Assembly: GCA_023678885.1 (NCBI GenBank) | Contig: CM042972.1 | Location: forward strand, 12,420,501-12,484,500 | Source: Pogostemon cablin | Lineage: Eukaryota; Streptophyta; Magnoliopsida; Lamiales; Lamiaceae | Length of the DNA stretch: 64,000 nt | Direction of reading: 5' to 3' | Shown: piece by piece, positions 1-10,353 of the stretch | Position numbering within the stretch: the first letter of the stretch is position 1 | Layout: each line of letters opens with the position of its first letter | Position numbers and translations under genes: made by a program | Notes under the pieces: generated by a model | What the model was told of the DNA's origin: nothing | Seen by the model: only the letters and a program-made list of their open reading frames with translations | Databases searched by the model: none

Positions 1-1090
1 CTCCATTACTCTTCTTAAGAAAGTATATTTATACCATCTAAAGTCAGATAGAGTTTTACACCTCAGTGTTTGTAACAATGTTATAATAATATCACTATTA
101 TCACTGAACCTTCCCGTGAAGTGTTCAATTATATTAACTGCATTTTCAACTCTGGTATTACCTTCTTCTTTTATCATGTTGAGAATATTATCTCTATCTT
201 GGGAATTTAATAATTATCCCACCAACATTTAAGTTGTCCAGTAAATCCAGCAACTATCATAGACGCAATAACTTTATTAGAATTATTACTATTTTTATAA
301 ATAGTCGAGTATATAAGCATTCTATGTACCGTATTATATATCTGTTTACTGGAATATCCATCAATATTCCACTCATAGATCTTATTACCAAAATAACTAA
401 TGTCAAGTGTATCAGTATATTCTTCATGTAATATATCCATGGGTGTTGGTCTATTATAATATAACTTATTCTGAATAGGCTTATTAGCCTACCTAGTATT
501 GATTTTATTAATCTGATTTTGAAAAACCTATTTATGATCATTATTCTCTATCAAATCATCAAATAACTCATTATCAAGAGTCTTTATATTTAATTTATTA
601 AAAATTTCTTAAAGAAAATTTTCTAAATCATATAAAGGTCTAATTTTAAAATTGGATATAACTGGAGGCGGTTGAAAACTTGGTCAAGCTTCTTTCAAAT
701 CAATTTTAACTGAAGGAAGTTGAAAACTTGATGAAGCTTCATTTTCTTTTAAAGAAATCTCACATGGTTTATTAGTACCTGATATTATCTTATCCAGTTT
801 ATCATGAATAGACTGTATTTGTTCTCCTATTATATTAAGAAACAAATTCGTATAATTTTGATTTTCAAACATAGTATTGATATGTTTACAAGTAACCTGA
901 ATAATATCATTTTCTATAAGTTTAGCAAAGCTAGAAAATTATGAACTTTTCCATTCTTCTCCATATGGAAAGATTTTTGTGGAGGATATATACCTGTAAC
1001 AACTTTACGATTTTGCAAATTATAATTTCTTTCTAAAATAGAGATATAACTCTTGACATAAGTATCCATAAACTATGCCGCAAAAGGTAT
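1..1090 (-). pseudogene. Provirus copy 2: spacer plus capsid N-terminal region (cut by window edge)
   Basis: This segment is a close copy of 5165-6240. It encodes the linker that follows the movement protein and then the start of the capsid, which continues beyond base 1. Frames are broken into short pieces, such as 684-872 and 207-541. Relative to copy 1 it lacks about 15 bases near 147, in the capsid part, and it has single-base indels near 230 and 940. The copy therefore decayed independently after duplication. No function is expected. Confidence 0.75.
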
Positions 1091-1129
1091 TAGTATATTT
1101 TTTCCCTCACAAGTTTTATAAAACTCATC

Positions 1130-2280
1130 TTGAAAATTTATTATTTCATTTTGAGTAAAATTCTCAAAAAATCATTTTCTAAAAGGTGTATAACCTTGAT
1201 TTTTAATTATTCAGAAATAATTTTTCTTGCTTTAGAGCCAGGACTGAAATCTATTTTTTCACAAAAATCCATAAAATTAAATCAAAAAATCCATTTCCGA
1301 CTTTGTCGGTTCTGACTCGTTAATATTACGAGTATTTGATTCTCTAAGAATATTATTTCTGTAAATATATAATTTTCTTGTTACAGGAATATTACCTGTA
1401 GTAGAAGTAAATTCTTCCACCCTATAATCTATTGGAGAATATAATTTCTCATAGATTACATTTTTGAAAAGACTTATTAGTCTCAAATTGTATATTAACT
1501 GATTCTTCAGTATTCTGAACAATATTCATAATATTATTATGATTTTGTACCTGTGATTGAACAGGAACAACTTGTTCTATAATCCAATTATCTGGAAAGT
1601 CAATTTCTTCCCATTTAATAGGTCTTCTGGTCGTAATATTAGACCGATTAAAATTAGTCTCAATTATTATTGTTTCATTTTTCATTTTATAAATTCTTTT
1701 ACATTGAGGATTCAATGTAAATAATGGTTTATATTATATTCTGTAACAGATACAAATAACCTCAGTTCCCGGAATAAAATTATAACCATGTATTTTAACA
1801 TTTAATTTTAAAGCATCAAGTATATTAACATTAGACAAATATAATTGCAAATTAGGATAAAAATTAAAATAAACTGGTCCATTCGTCAAACTGGATTGTA
1901 TAATACCCATTAAAGATTGTTTCCAATTCTAATTTTTACCATCTCTTAAAGCTGCTATAAAACTTTCTGGTAGTCCCTTTAATGTTAAAGGTTTGAATGC
2001 AATCTGTACTAATCCTATATGAAGGAATTTATGCATCTGACTATACGCACTTATATCTTTTTCAGATAGTAATTTTATTATCATATCATTATTATCTAAT
2101 GAAACTGATTCTTCAGTAGTTTTAACTATCTGTTTTAAACCTAATTTCTCAAAATTTTCTAATTGATATATTAATCTAGGCTAAATTTTAGGAATTATCC
2201 ACTTATTAAGCAAATCTAAATTTTCTGGAATATCGTATTTCTCATTTCTAATATTCTTAACATTAGAGTTCTTATTAATC
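1130..2280 (-). pseudogene. Provirus copy 2: 30K-type movement protein
   Basis: Reading starts about 65 bases after the primer-binding site. The frame contains the hydrophobic core expected of caulimovirid 30K-superfamily movement proteins, including a GPVYFNFYPN-like block around 1870 and a GYNFIPGTEV block around 1780. These proteins move virus between cells through plasmodesmata. At least three in-frame stops interrupt it (near 2181, 1932 and 1729). The part at 1449-1715 stays open and leads to the region shared with 6244-6777. The position directly after the primer-binding site fits single-polyprotein caulimovirids. The assignment rests on these short blocks and gene order, not on a database search. 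Confidence 0.65.
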
Positions 2281-2343
2281 ATGTTCATGATATTCATGAT
2301 TAAATATGTGTTGATCCATAATATACTAATTATAACTAACATG

Positions 2344-2355
2344 GCTCTGATACCA
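2344..2355 (-). promoter_or_regulatory. tRNA-Met primer-binding site of the provirus
   Basis: The minus strand reads TGGTATCAGAGC followed by CATG, complementary to the 3' end of plant initiator tRNA-Met. Reverse-transcribing plant viruses of the Caulimoviridae use this site to prime minus-strand DNA. It marks position 1 of the viral genome and therefore the boundary between the two copies. Confidence 0.85.
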
Positions 2356-2409
2356 TCTACGACCTAGGACACATCTAACTTGAACATTAAGGACAAAATG
2401 GGCAATGTA

Positions 2410-3345
2410 GCATAATTTTTCTGAGAATCATTCCATTTCCCAAAATGAAATCTAACAAGATATGCTTGTTTACTATTAGGGTTGATCTGGGTTAAAATTC
2501 CACCAAATCCTATATCAGAAGCATCAGTTTCTATAACCTTTTTTCCAATTTGGATTACTCAACATTAAAGAAGGCAATGTTTTAATATGAGATTTAATCC
2601 TTTTAACAGCCTCAGTATGACTATTCGTCCAAGGTTTAGAATTTTTCTTATGTCTATCATATAAAATAGATGTGTTCTTAACCAAATTACTATAGTAAGG
2701 AGCAATGTAGTTAAGACTTCCTAAAAATCTCTGTAACTGAGTTTTATCAGTAATCTCATCAAGAAATTTATTAGCAAATTCTATACTTCTATTAATAGGA
2801 ATAATATTTCCTTTTTCAATAATATGACCAAGAAATCTAATCCTTGTCTGAAATAATTCCATTTTAGGTTTAGATATAACTAATCCATTCTGAATAATCA
2901 ATGATTTAAAAATATTCAAATGTTTAAAATGCATTTCAATACTCTTGGAATAAACAAGTATATCATCAATATAAACAATTATAAACTCACTATAATGAGT
3001 AAAAATATCATTCATGATCTTCTGAAATTCAGAAGGAGCATTCTTCAAACCAAATGTCATCACATTCCATTCATAATGTCCTATCGGAATATTAAGTGTT
3101 GTTTTATATCTATCAGATTTATTAATCTGTATCTGCCAATATCCTGACTTTAAATTAAATTTTGAAAATATCAAACTATCACAAAGTCTATCTAATAAAT
3201 CCTTTTTATTTGGAATAGGATGTCTAATCCATTTCAAAACTTTATTCAAGGGTTTATAATTAATAACCAATATTGGTATACCTCTTTCTATTTCAGAATG
3301 TTTATTAACATAAAATGCAGTACATGACCACGGAGATTTTGAATG
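2410..3345 (-). pseudogene. Provirus copy 1: reverse transcriptase and truncated RNase H
   Basis: The long open piece at 2524-3270 carries RT motifs in order: NYKPLN, FSKFNLKSGYWQI, MTFGLKNAPSEFQ, the catalytic YIDD box near 2961 (YIDDILVYS) and FLGHII. It then runs through the connection domain. RNase H begins in another frame with TDAS and GFGGIL (near 2515) and reaches a KNYAT-like block (near 2425). It then stops: about two thirds of the domain and the usual intergenic promoter region are missing before the primer-binding site. The RT active site itself looks intact, but the polyprotein around it is not. Confidence 0.85.
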
Positions 3346-4083
3346 ACTAATTAGTCATTTTTGTAACAAAGCTTCAATCTCTTTTTTGCATAATTCTAAA
3401 TACTCGGAATTCATTTGACAAGATCTAACCTTTGTCGGAATATTATTTTCATCAAAAGAATCATCATAAGGTAAAGAAATAATATGTTTTTTCCTATCCC
3501 AGAAAGCATTGGGATGATCATTACAAATTTCTAATGAAAATTGGTTTTTCAAAAGACTAATTTTATCCTGTAATCTAGAATTTTTTAATTGATCATCAAT
3601 CGTAACAATATTAATCTCTTGTTTTAAAAAACTAATTTGATTATGTTTTGCTTTGATATTATCATAAAGATTATGTAAAACTTTAGTAAAAGGTTCAATT
3701 ATAAATTCAAGAAAAATATCATCATTTTTAAAAGTACCAATAATACATTTATTATCAATCTTTTTTATCGGATAAATATTATTTAAAAATGGAGTACCAA
3801 GTATAACCTGGTTTGAAATATTTTTCGCAAGTATAAAACTTTGAGAAACACATTTGTTATTAACACAAACATAAGTTTTAGGAAGCTTGTAATCAATTTG
3901 GAGTTTATCACCTCCAGCATGCCATAATGTATGACTGGTTTTATGAAAATATCGGGTAGGTATTAATCCTTCTTGTATAACATTTAAATCTGCACCACTA
4001 TCAACAAGAGTAGTAAATGTTTTTGTATAATGATTATCAATCAATAAAGATATTTTGATATACCATTTTTGGGATATAACCAT
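3346..4083 (-). pseudogene. Provirus copy 1: aspartic protease and protease-RT linker
   Basis: A 242-codon open stretch contains the catalytic triplet in LVDSGADLNVI near residue 27, followed by a flap-like region and the ILGTPFLN motif near residue 95 that ends retroviral-type proteases. The C-terminal half is the linker into RT, with CQMNSEYLELCKKEIEALL just before the RT start. A frame break at about 3346 separates it from the RT. The protease would cleave the viral polyprotein. The catalytic DSGA is preserved, but the upstream reading frame is not. Confidence 0.85.
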
Positions 4084-4639
4084 CTCAATGGTAGAGAGAA
4101 ATGTTTCATTAAATATACTAGGTTTATCAACCTCAGTATTCTTTTAAGAAATACTTTTCCCTTTAGAGATTTCTTCCAATCTAGAAATTCAAGATTCTTG
4201 AATAATATTCTTATTCTTTAATAATTTTATTTATTCTCTGAGATTATTAATCTCTTTATAAAGATCTTGAAGAGATATGTCTCTTTGAGTCTGGTACTTT
4301 TTTTTAACTGATTCATGACTTCTGTCAGTTATAAGACTTATTCTTATTAAGAATCTCATAAGTCAAATCTTCTTCTTCTTTATTAGAAGAGGAAGCACCA
4401 TCGAAAGTACTAATCTCATCAATGATCTGAGTCCCTATTCTAGGATCTTTAATCATTTTTAATAACTCAAAGATATTATTAGAGGTTAAAACATTAATAG
4501 TCATATCTGAGAATTGAGATATAATCTTATAAAACTCAGATTGTACATTATCAATATTATTGACCTCTTTAGGACAAACTAAACCTTTTTTTCAAGGTTC
4601 ACATACTTCTGATTCAGAATCGGAAATATCCTCATTATT

Positions 4640-5720
4640 CAAATTATTAATTATCTCCTTAATATCATTAGAAATTTCAAGATTATTAATCTTTTTCTTT
4701 GTCCAACAGAATTTTTATGTATGCCCATATCTACCACATAGCTTACAATATCTCTCTTTATTCTTCTTGTACCTATTATGCTTTTTCTGTATTCTCTATT
4801 CTTTTCTTTTATTCTTTTTCTCAATCTGTCTTGGAGAATATCTACTATGTTTTGGTTTATAAACCTTTTTATTGGTTTTAGTTTTACTGGATGAAGGATT
4901 ATCCAGACCAAATTGTTGGCAAAATTCTCCTAACTGTTTTCTCTCATCAAGATTTTGTCTTTTTATCTGTTGATTAAGTTTTATTTCATTGCATAAAGAT
5001 AATCCTTCTTGAATACAAGTGTCTATTAACGCTCCATAAGTATAACTTTCATAAGGAATCATAATATTATTACGTTTTAGGGTTTTTCTTACCCTTTCAG
5101 CAAATAAGCTGAGAAGGCCGTCAATAAATTTTGACTTCCAATTAATGTTATTACATTCTGGCAACTCCATTACTCTTCTTAAGAAAGTATCTTTGTACCA
5201 TCTAAAGTCAGATAGAGTTTTACACCTCAGTGTTTGTAACAATGTTCTAATAGTATCACTATTATCACTGAACCTTCCCGTGAAGTGTTCAATTATATTA
5301 ACTGCAAGTGTATAAACTGTATTTTCAACTCTGGTATTACCTTCTTCTTTTATTATGTTGAGAATATTATCTCTATCTTGAGAATTTAAATAATTATCCC
5401 ACCAATATTTAAGTTGTCCAGTAAATTCCAGCAACTATCATAGACACAATATCTTTATTAGAATTATTGCTATTTTTATAAATAGTCGAGTACATGAGCA
5501 TTCTATGTACCGTATTATAAATCTGTTTATTGGAATATCCATCAATATTCCACTCATAGATCTTATTAATGTCAAGTGTATCAGTATATTCTTCATGTAA
5601 TATATCCATTGGTGTTGGTCTATTATAATAGAACTTATTCTGAAGAGGCTTATCAACCCACCTAGTATTGATTTTATTAATCTGATTTTTCAAAAACCTG
5701 TTTATGATCATTATTCTCTA
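4640..5720 (-). pseudogene. Provirus copy 1: capsid protein with CCHC zinc knuckle broken by a stop
   Basis: The frame at 4796-5434 has a caulimovirid capsid-like core, with a DFRWYKDTFLRRV block and a long basic tail rich in Lys and Arg. At 4706-4747 a zinc knuckle of form Cys-X2-Cys-X4-His-X4-Cys follows, as in caulimovirid capsids and retroviral nucleocapsids. An in-frame TAA at 4715-4717 lies between its His and last Cys. A frameshift near 5420 separates the N-terminal part (5409-5711). Downstream to 4084 the sequence is a degenerate acidic linker without a recognisable domain. The knuckle would bind viral RNA during packaging; here it cannot be translated whole. Confidence 0.75.
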
Positions 5721-6240
5721 TCAAATCATCAAATAACTCTTTATCAAGAGTCTTTATACTTAATTTGTCAAATTTTTCTTGAAGAAATTTTTCTAAATCA
5801 TATAAAGGTCTAATATTAAAATTGGATATAACCTGAGGTGGTTGAAAACTTGGTGAAGCTTCTTTCAAATCAATTTTAACTGAAGGAAGTTGAAAACTTG
5901 ATGAAGCTTCGTTTTCTTTTAAAGAAATCTCGCATGGTTTATTAATAACTGATATTATCTTATCTAGTTTATCATGAATAGACTGTATTTGTTCTCCTAT
6001 TATATTAAGAAACAAATTTGTATAATTTTGATTTTCAAACATAGTATTGATATGTTTACAAGTAACATGAATAATATCATCTTCTATAAGTTTAGCAAAA
6101 GCTAGAAAGTTATGAACTTTTCCATTCTTCTCCATATGGAAAGACTTTTTTGTTGGATATATACCTGTCACAAATTTACAATTTTGCAAATTATAATTTC
6201 TTTCTAAAATAGAGATATAACTCTTGACATAAGTATCCAT
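5677..6240 (-). pseudogene. Provirus copy 1: spacer domain between movement protein and capsid
   Basis: A 187-codon open stretch of unknown fold. Residues 70-95 contain a heptad-like run (LNIIGEQIQSIHDKLDKII) that may form a coiled coil. Two near-repeats follow, FQLPSVKIDLKEA and FQPPQVI. The same segment occurs in copy 2 at about 541-1075, where it is broken by indels. The place in the polyprotein is clear. A role (virion-associated or oligomerisation) would be a guess from the coiled coil only. Confidence 0.55.
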
Positions 6241-6243
6241 AAA

Positions 6244-6775
6244 CTAATCTTTAAAATTTATTATTTCATTTTGAGTAAAATTCTCAAAAAACCATTTTCT
6301 AAAAGGTGTATAACCTTGATTTTTAAATTCTTCAGAAATAATTTTTTTGGCTTTAGAGCCAGGATTGAAATCTATTTTTTCACAAAAATCCATAAAATTA
6401 AATTGAAAAATCCATTTCCGACATTGTCGGTTCTGACTCGTTAATATTACGAGTATTTGATTCTCTGACAATATTATTTCTGTCAATATATAATTTTCTT
6501 GTTATAGGAATATTACCTGCAGGAGAAGTAAATTCTTCTGAATTTGTTTCTCTCTTATTTGAGAAGTTGAGGCTCTAGGATGGAGTTGAGGCTCTAGGTG
6601 TTTCCACCCTGTACTCTATTGGAGAAATATAATTTCTCATATAGAATTATATTTTTGAAAAACTTATTAGATTCAAATTGTATATTAACCTATCCTTCAA
6701 TATTCTGAACAATATTCATAATATTATTATGATTTTGTACCTGTAATTGAATAGGAACAGCTTGTTCTATAATCC

Positions 6776-6777
<2 letters not shown>
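6244..6777 (-). pseudogene. Provirus copy 1: C-terminal end of movement-protein region, 5' truncated
   Basis: Homologous to 1130-1610 of copy 2. The core of the movement protein is absent because homology stops at the TAA microsatellite at 6776. An extra block of about 67 bases at about 6538-6604, containing the 14-mer GTTGAGGCTCTAGG twice, is missing from copy 2. The conserved part includes a stretch before the spacer (FRKWFFENFTQNE). This is the 5' end of the integrated array in this window. Confidence 0.6.

Positions 6778-6809
<32 letters not shown>
6776..6809. repeat. (TAA)n microsatellite at the provirus boundary
   Basis: Eleven or so TAA/AAT repeats. Viral homology ends exactly here, and the 3' flank of the PCBER-like gene begins on the other side. 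Insertion of caulimovirids at simple AT-rich repeats is known for some endogenous groups; here the repeat is a trinucleotide. Confidence 0.9.
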
Positions 6810-6903
6810 TAGAGTAAAGTATATTAGGGCGCATGATTCAGTTTCGTACTACTCCTTCCAAGTACAATCTTAAGTGGAATGAAGGGAGTAAGTAATAACA
6901 GAA

Positions 6904-7070
6904 CTAGACAAATTGGTCAAGGTATTTCTCCACAGTAGTATAGTTGATGTCAGGATAAAGCTGTGAGGCCTCAACTCCAAAAGATGGCTCAATCTCAAAA
7001 TATGTCTGACCACCCTTTATGAACACTGAATGATTCACTCCCAGTATTATGTTTATTGGCACTGGAGACT
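6904..7070 (-). pseudogene. PCBER-like exon 5 and stop codon
   Basis: 167 nt after the acceptor TGTGCAG, ending in TAG at 6904-6906. It reads SPVPINIILGVNHSVFIKGG, then the C-terminal FEIEPSFGVEASQLYPD and TTVEKYLDQFV, the family's normal end. About 95 bases of 3' flank remain before the TAA repeat and provirus. I saw no clear polyadenylation signal. Confidence 0.9.
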
Positions 7071-7154
7071 CTGCACAATATAATAACATTCTTATCTAAC
7101 TAATTTTCTTGATTTTAGTAATTTAATTCCACCAACTTTATGAATCAATTGTAC

Positions 7155-7355
7155 CTGCAATTTGTTTGAGAAGTTCTACCTCTGGAACATAGGTCTTTTG
7201 GAGGGTCTTCCCAATCTTCTTCTCCCATAAAGCAACAACTTCATTGAAGGTGTATATGTTGTTACTAGGCTTTATGTAGAGGATTTTGTTCAATTTTAAT
7301 GGATCATCCACTGCTCTGATGGTGTACCTCCCAATATCACTTTCCTCGTTGAACA
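7155..7355 (-). pseudogene. PCBER-like exon 4
   Basis: 201 nt, acceptor TACAG before TGTTCAACG, donor GCAG then GTACAA. It reads VFNEESDIGRYTIRAVDDP and then VALWEKKIGKTLQKTYVPE, both standard PCBER blocks. The frame is intact and joins exon 5 through a split GAG codon. Confidence 0.9.
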
Positions 7356-8927
7356 CTGTATATTCACTTTGCGTTCCACAACAAAATCGATTAGAAAATT
7401 ATATAAATGATGATTTGAAAAGAATAATTGATTTTTTAGAGAGTATAATACTCTTTTAAGTCCCATGATATCATTTACCTTTATTGTTTGCTATTGTTCA
7501 AGAAAAAAATATACGTATTTTTTACTAATTTAAAATAAAAATATATATTTGGGGACTCTAAATAAGAGTTTTGTTATTTTCCATTTTTAATGAATGATCT
7601 ATTAAGACAAGTAAATAAGGTAAATTGGGAAAATGGGGGTGTTTCACATATTGATTTTCATAAGACCAATGAAGAGTGATAACATATTAATGAAGAATGT
7701 TAATAATTAATTAATGAAATGTGATAATGCACAATAAATTATTTAATGAAAAAAATGATAATATTTTTAATAAAAACTAACCAATTGTGAAGGTGTATAA
7801 TGAAACACAAACACTTGTATAAATTGTGTTTACATACGTTAATATGTAAATCATGTTATTTTTTAGTACATGAAAAATTGCTCTTTAGACACATAAATTA
7901 TGACTTTTCTAAATTAAAAAAATTACTCTTCAAATTCTTGTAAATTCTAATTTATCCGTTTATTATTAGTACATGAAAAATTACTTTTTAAAGACATAAA
8001 TTATTACTATTCTATATAAAATATAAACCCTGTTTACATGGGTCTCAAGACTTTCCTTAAATAATTTTATAAGATGGAAAGAGTATATAATAAACAAAAA
8101 AATGTTGTATTCATGTCTATATTTGAGACATGCTTTTATTTATATATTGTGCTATATTTTTCCATCAAATTAATTAAATTCGAATTAGATCGATCAAGTT
8201 GCATGGATATCGGTGCAGTTGGTGCAGTGTGTAAATTACTAAATTATATATTTGCATTAATTTATTATCATTATTATTTTTCAAGTTGTTTTTTATGGTA
8301 AGGTTTGAAAAATGAGTAGATTATATATCAATTCAAAATATATTTATTTCTTTATTTATTTATCAATAAAAAACTTGAATTTGATTATGGCCAAAAAATA
8401 ATTTAATGATAATCATATAAATTTGTAGCATAATTGAAATGCTATTTTACTAGTAATAAATTATATGAGAAGAAACTTGAATTACACATTAAACCTATAA
8501 AATTTAGTGTAGTTGTAACTATATTTTTAAAATATTTTTATGTTTTACCCTATCTTAATTTATTAATTACTATTTGGAATATAAAAATTTATTCTTTAAA
8601 AAGTAATATATTTTATCCAAAATAGTAATGATTCATTTCTCTAAGAATTATTTTTCATATATTAAAAAGTAAATGATAAATTAAGCAAAAATTCGAAGAA
8701 AAATTTTTTATTTAAAAGAATAATAATTTTTCTTTTTTAAAGAGTAATTTTTAATATATTAAAAATAATTGGTAAAATAGAATTGAACCCATTCACTCAA
8801 GTGCTTTCCTTATTTTTAATAATTATTATGTACTTTAAAGCCATAATAATTAATTTGAAGGGAAAATTTCTTTAAGATCATTAACGTTTCCATACTACGA
8901 TATCTTAACTCATTCTAAATACAAATA

Positions 8928-9188
8928 CTTCTGTCCGTTTGTCTTTTGTACGTGAATTAAGGATTGTAATATTTTAAAGTGTAATGAAGTGAGAGAAATA
9001 ATATTTTAATGTGAAGCGGATAGTTGTATTAGTGTCGAAAGTGGGTCGATGTGTAGTGTGTTGAGTATAATAATATTATTGTATGTGTCACATCAACAAA
9101 AAAAAAGATAAATTTGTATTGGGACGAACCAAAATGGTTTTTATTAGGACGAACCAAAATGGTAAAATAGGCACGGGGAGGAAGGGAG
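8928..9188. mobile_element. Degraded Stowaway-like MITE
   Basis: The right end reads GGAGGAAGGGAG then TA, the usual complement of the plant CTCCCTCCGT terminus. The left end, CTTCTGTCCG after TA, is degraded. Internal motifs (GTAATGAAGTGAGAGAAAT, TAGTTGTATTAGTG) are shared with the element at 12780-13004. The left boundary is approximate. Confidence 0.6.
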
Positions 9189-9197
9189 TATGTTATT

Positions 9198-9491
9198 GGG
9201 TAAATATCAAAATTGGTCCTGTAAGTATGTCATATTTCAATTTTAGTCATTTATTATTTGCAATTCTTAATTTTGATAATTTTTTGTCAACTTTTAGTCA
9301 TTTTTTGTCTAAATTTAGTCATTTTTGTCTAAATTTAGTCTTTTATGCTAAAAAAGTTAAAAATTGTCCGAAAATGACTGGACCAAAATGACTAAAACTA
9401 GACAAAAAGGACCAAAATTGAGAATTACAAATGATAAATGACTAAAGTTAGAAAAATGACATACTTACATGACTGATTTTAATATTTACCC
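9198..9491. mobile_element. Mutator-type MITE with 9-bp target duplication
   Basis: The ends are long inverted repeats: GGGTAAATATCAAAATTGG on the left against the complement of CTGATTTTAATATTTACCC on the right, continuing inwards through AAGTATGTCAT. Flanks are TATGTTATT (9189-9197) and TATGTTACT (9492-9500), a 9-bp duplication with one mismatch. Nine bases is typical of Mutator-like elements. There is no coding capacity; the short frame across it is spurious. Confidence 0.8.
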
Positions 9492-9624
9492 TATGTTACT
9501 TCAATTTAAACCCAAAATAAACATAATCTAAAAGAAAAAGTCTTGACTAATCATTAGTTCATTTTTATTGATTAATTATCAATTTCCATTTAAGATGTTA
9601 TGGCTTTTGCACATTTTTCATGAA

Positions 9625-9800
9625 ATGGTTTATAGTAGGACCGACATAACCTTTTATTTAAATTATTACAATTTTTTTTAATGGTTTATAGTAGGACCGC
9701 TATTACCTTTTAGTTAAATTATTACAATTTTTTATTTAAATTATTACAACTTTTTTTAATGGTTTATAGTAGGACCGCTATTACCTTTTATTTAAATTAT
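9625..9800. repeat. Three direct repeats of ATGGTTTATAGTAGGACCG
   Basis: Copies start at 9625, 9681 and 9759, each followed by a variant of CTATTACCTTTTATTTAAATT. The spacing is 56 and 78 bases. They lie in intron 3 of the PCBER-like gene. They look like a local slippage or recombination product. Confidence 0.85.
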
Positions 9801-10066
9801 CACAATTTTTATGGTTTTAAGTAATTCATTTAATGAAACGATCTTATACAAACGTGTATATTTTTAAAATTAGTTTAAATTCAATTTTTAGCGTCTCGTC
9901 TCATTAATTATTCATACTTACCACACCTTTCTACGCTCATTTCACGAAAATATCAAAATTGTGCCTATGAAATTACTAGGACCTTAGATAAGATTGTAGT
10001 TATAAAGCTATAATATTAATCATTTAAAATAAGAAACTTTTATGGTGGGGGTAACGATCAAAATAC

Positions 10067-10286
10067 CTTCCATCTCCTAAGATGGTGACCTTGTCTCTAG
10101 GTAGTGCAGGTTGCATCAACGTTGCAATAGAATAACCATTGAAGAAGTTGGATGAGACATAGGTGTAAGGTATACCGGCAGCCTCCACAGCTCGCCGAAT
10201 ATCGACCTTTAATGCCATGCCGACTTCACCGGCTCCACTGCACGGGTACGATCCACGTCGTTTCCAAATTCCGACGGCAAGAATCT
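10067..10286 (-). pseudogene. PCBER-like exon 3 with two small deletions
   Basis: The exon starts at AGATTCTTGCCG after TTTCAG and ends GATGGAAG before GTATTT. RFLPSEFGNDVDRTRAVEPVKSA reads in the first frame. One base is missing in GCATGGCA, so ALKVDIRRAVEAAGIPYTYV follows in another frame. About eight bases are missing before the donor: joining to exon 4 would need a one-base remainder, and the family normally has a few residues after GDGN here. Confidence 0.82.
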
Positions 10287-10353
10287 CTGAAATCGTATCG
10301 ATTATGAGTAAATTCCGACGGCAAGAATCTCTGAAATCGTATCGATTATGAGT
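10266..10353. repeat. 44-bp tandem duplication over the intron 3' splice site
   Basis: Units 10266-10309 and 10310-10353 are identical by eye. On the gene strand each has TTTCAG followed by AGATTCTTGCCG, so the splice acceptor and the first 21 bases of exon 3 exist twice. The normal acceptor is the one at 10287-10289. Use of the upstream copy would add 44 nt and shift the frame. Confidence 0.92.

Larger units (their letters stand above)
1..6777 (-). mobile_element. Endogenous pararetrovirus (caulimovirid-like), two head-to-tail degenerate copies
   Basis: Reading the minus strand, copy 1 runs from 6777 to about 2360 in the order end of movement protein, spacer, capsid with zinc knuckle, aspartic protease, RT and partial RNase H. 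A tRNA-Met primer-binding site follows at 2344-2355. Copy 2 then starts (movement protein, spacer, capsid) and leaves the window at base 1. Bases 1-1640 align almost base for base with 5165-6777, which shows the head-to-tail repeat. No integrase and no LTR were found. A movement protein and a capsid with a viral domain order separate this from an LTR retrotransposon. Stops and frameshifts break every segment, so this is a fossil. Family level is fairly sure; the genus (petuvirus-like or another single-polyprotein group) is not. Confidence 0.85.
7356..10066 (-). other. PCBER-like intron 3, AT-rich, MITE-bearing
   Basis: The intron is 2.7 kb. Bases 7380-8925 are AT-rich DNA without an ORF of substance, with poly-A/T runs and near-repeats of ACATGAAAAATTACTCTTTA around 7870 and 7970. 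It then holds a Stowaway-like MITE, a Mutator-type MITE and a triple repeat, listed separately. Nothing coding is supported here. Confidence 0.7.

Noticed and set aside
4560..4881. Hydrophobic plus-strand ORFs that look like membrane proteins
   Set aside because: They are antisense to the Lys/Glu-rich viral capsid tail, which always gives Phe/Leu/Ser-rich shadows.
1..6777. Minus-strand pol as an LTR retrotransposon
   Set aside because: No integrase and no LTRs; movement protein, capsid and tandem arrangement fit a pararetrovirus.
9083..9391. 102-codon plus-strand ORF
   Set aside because: It crosses a Stowaway end and a Mutator-type MITE; the protein pattern is repeat-derived.
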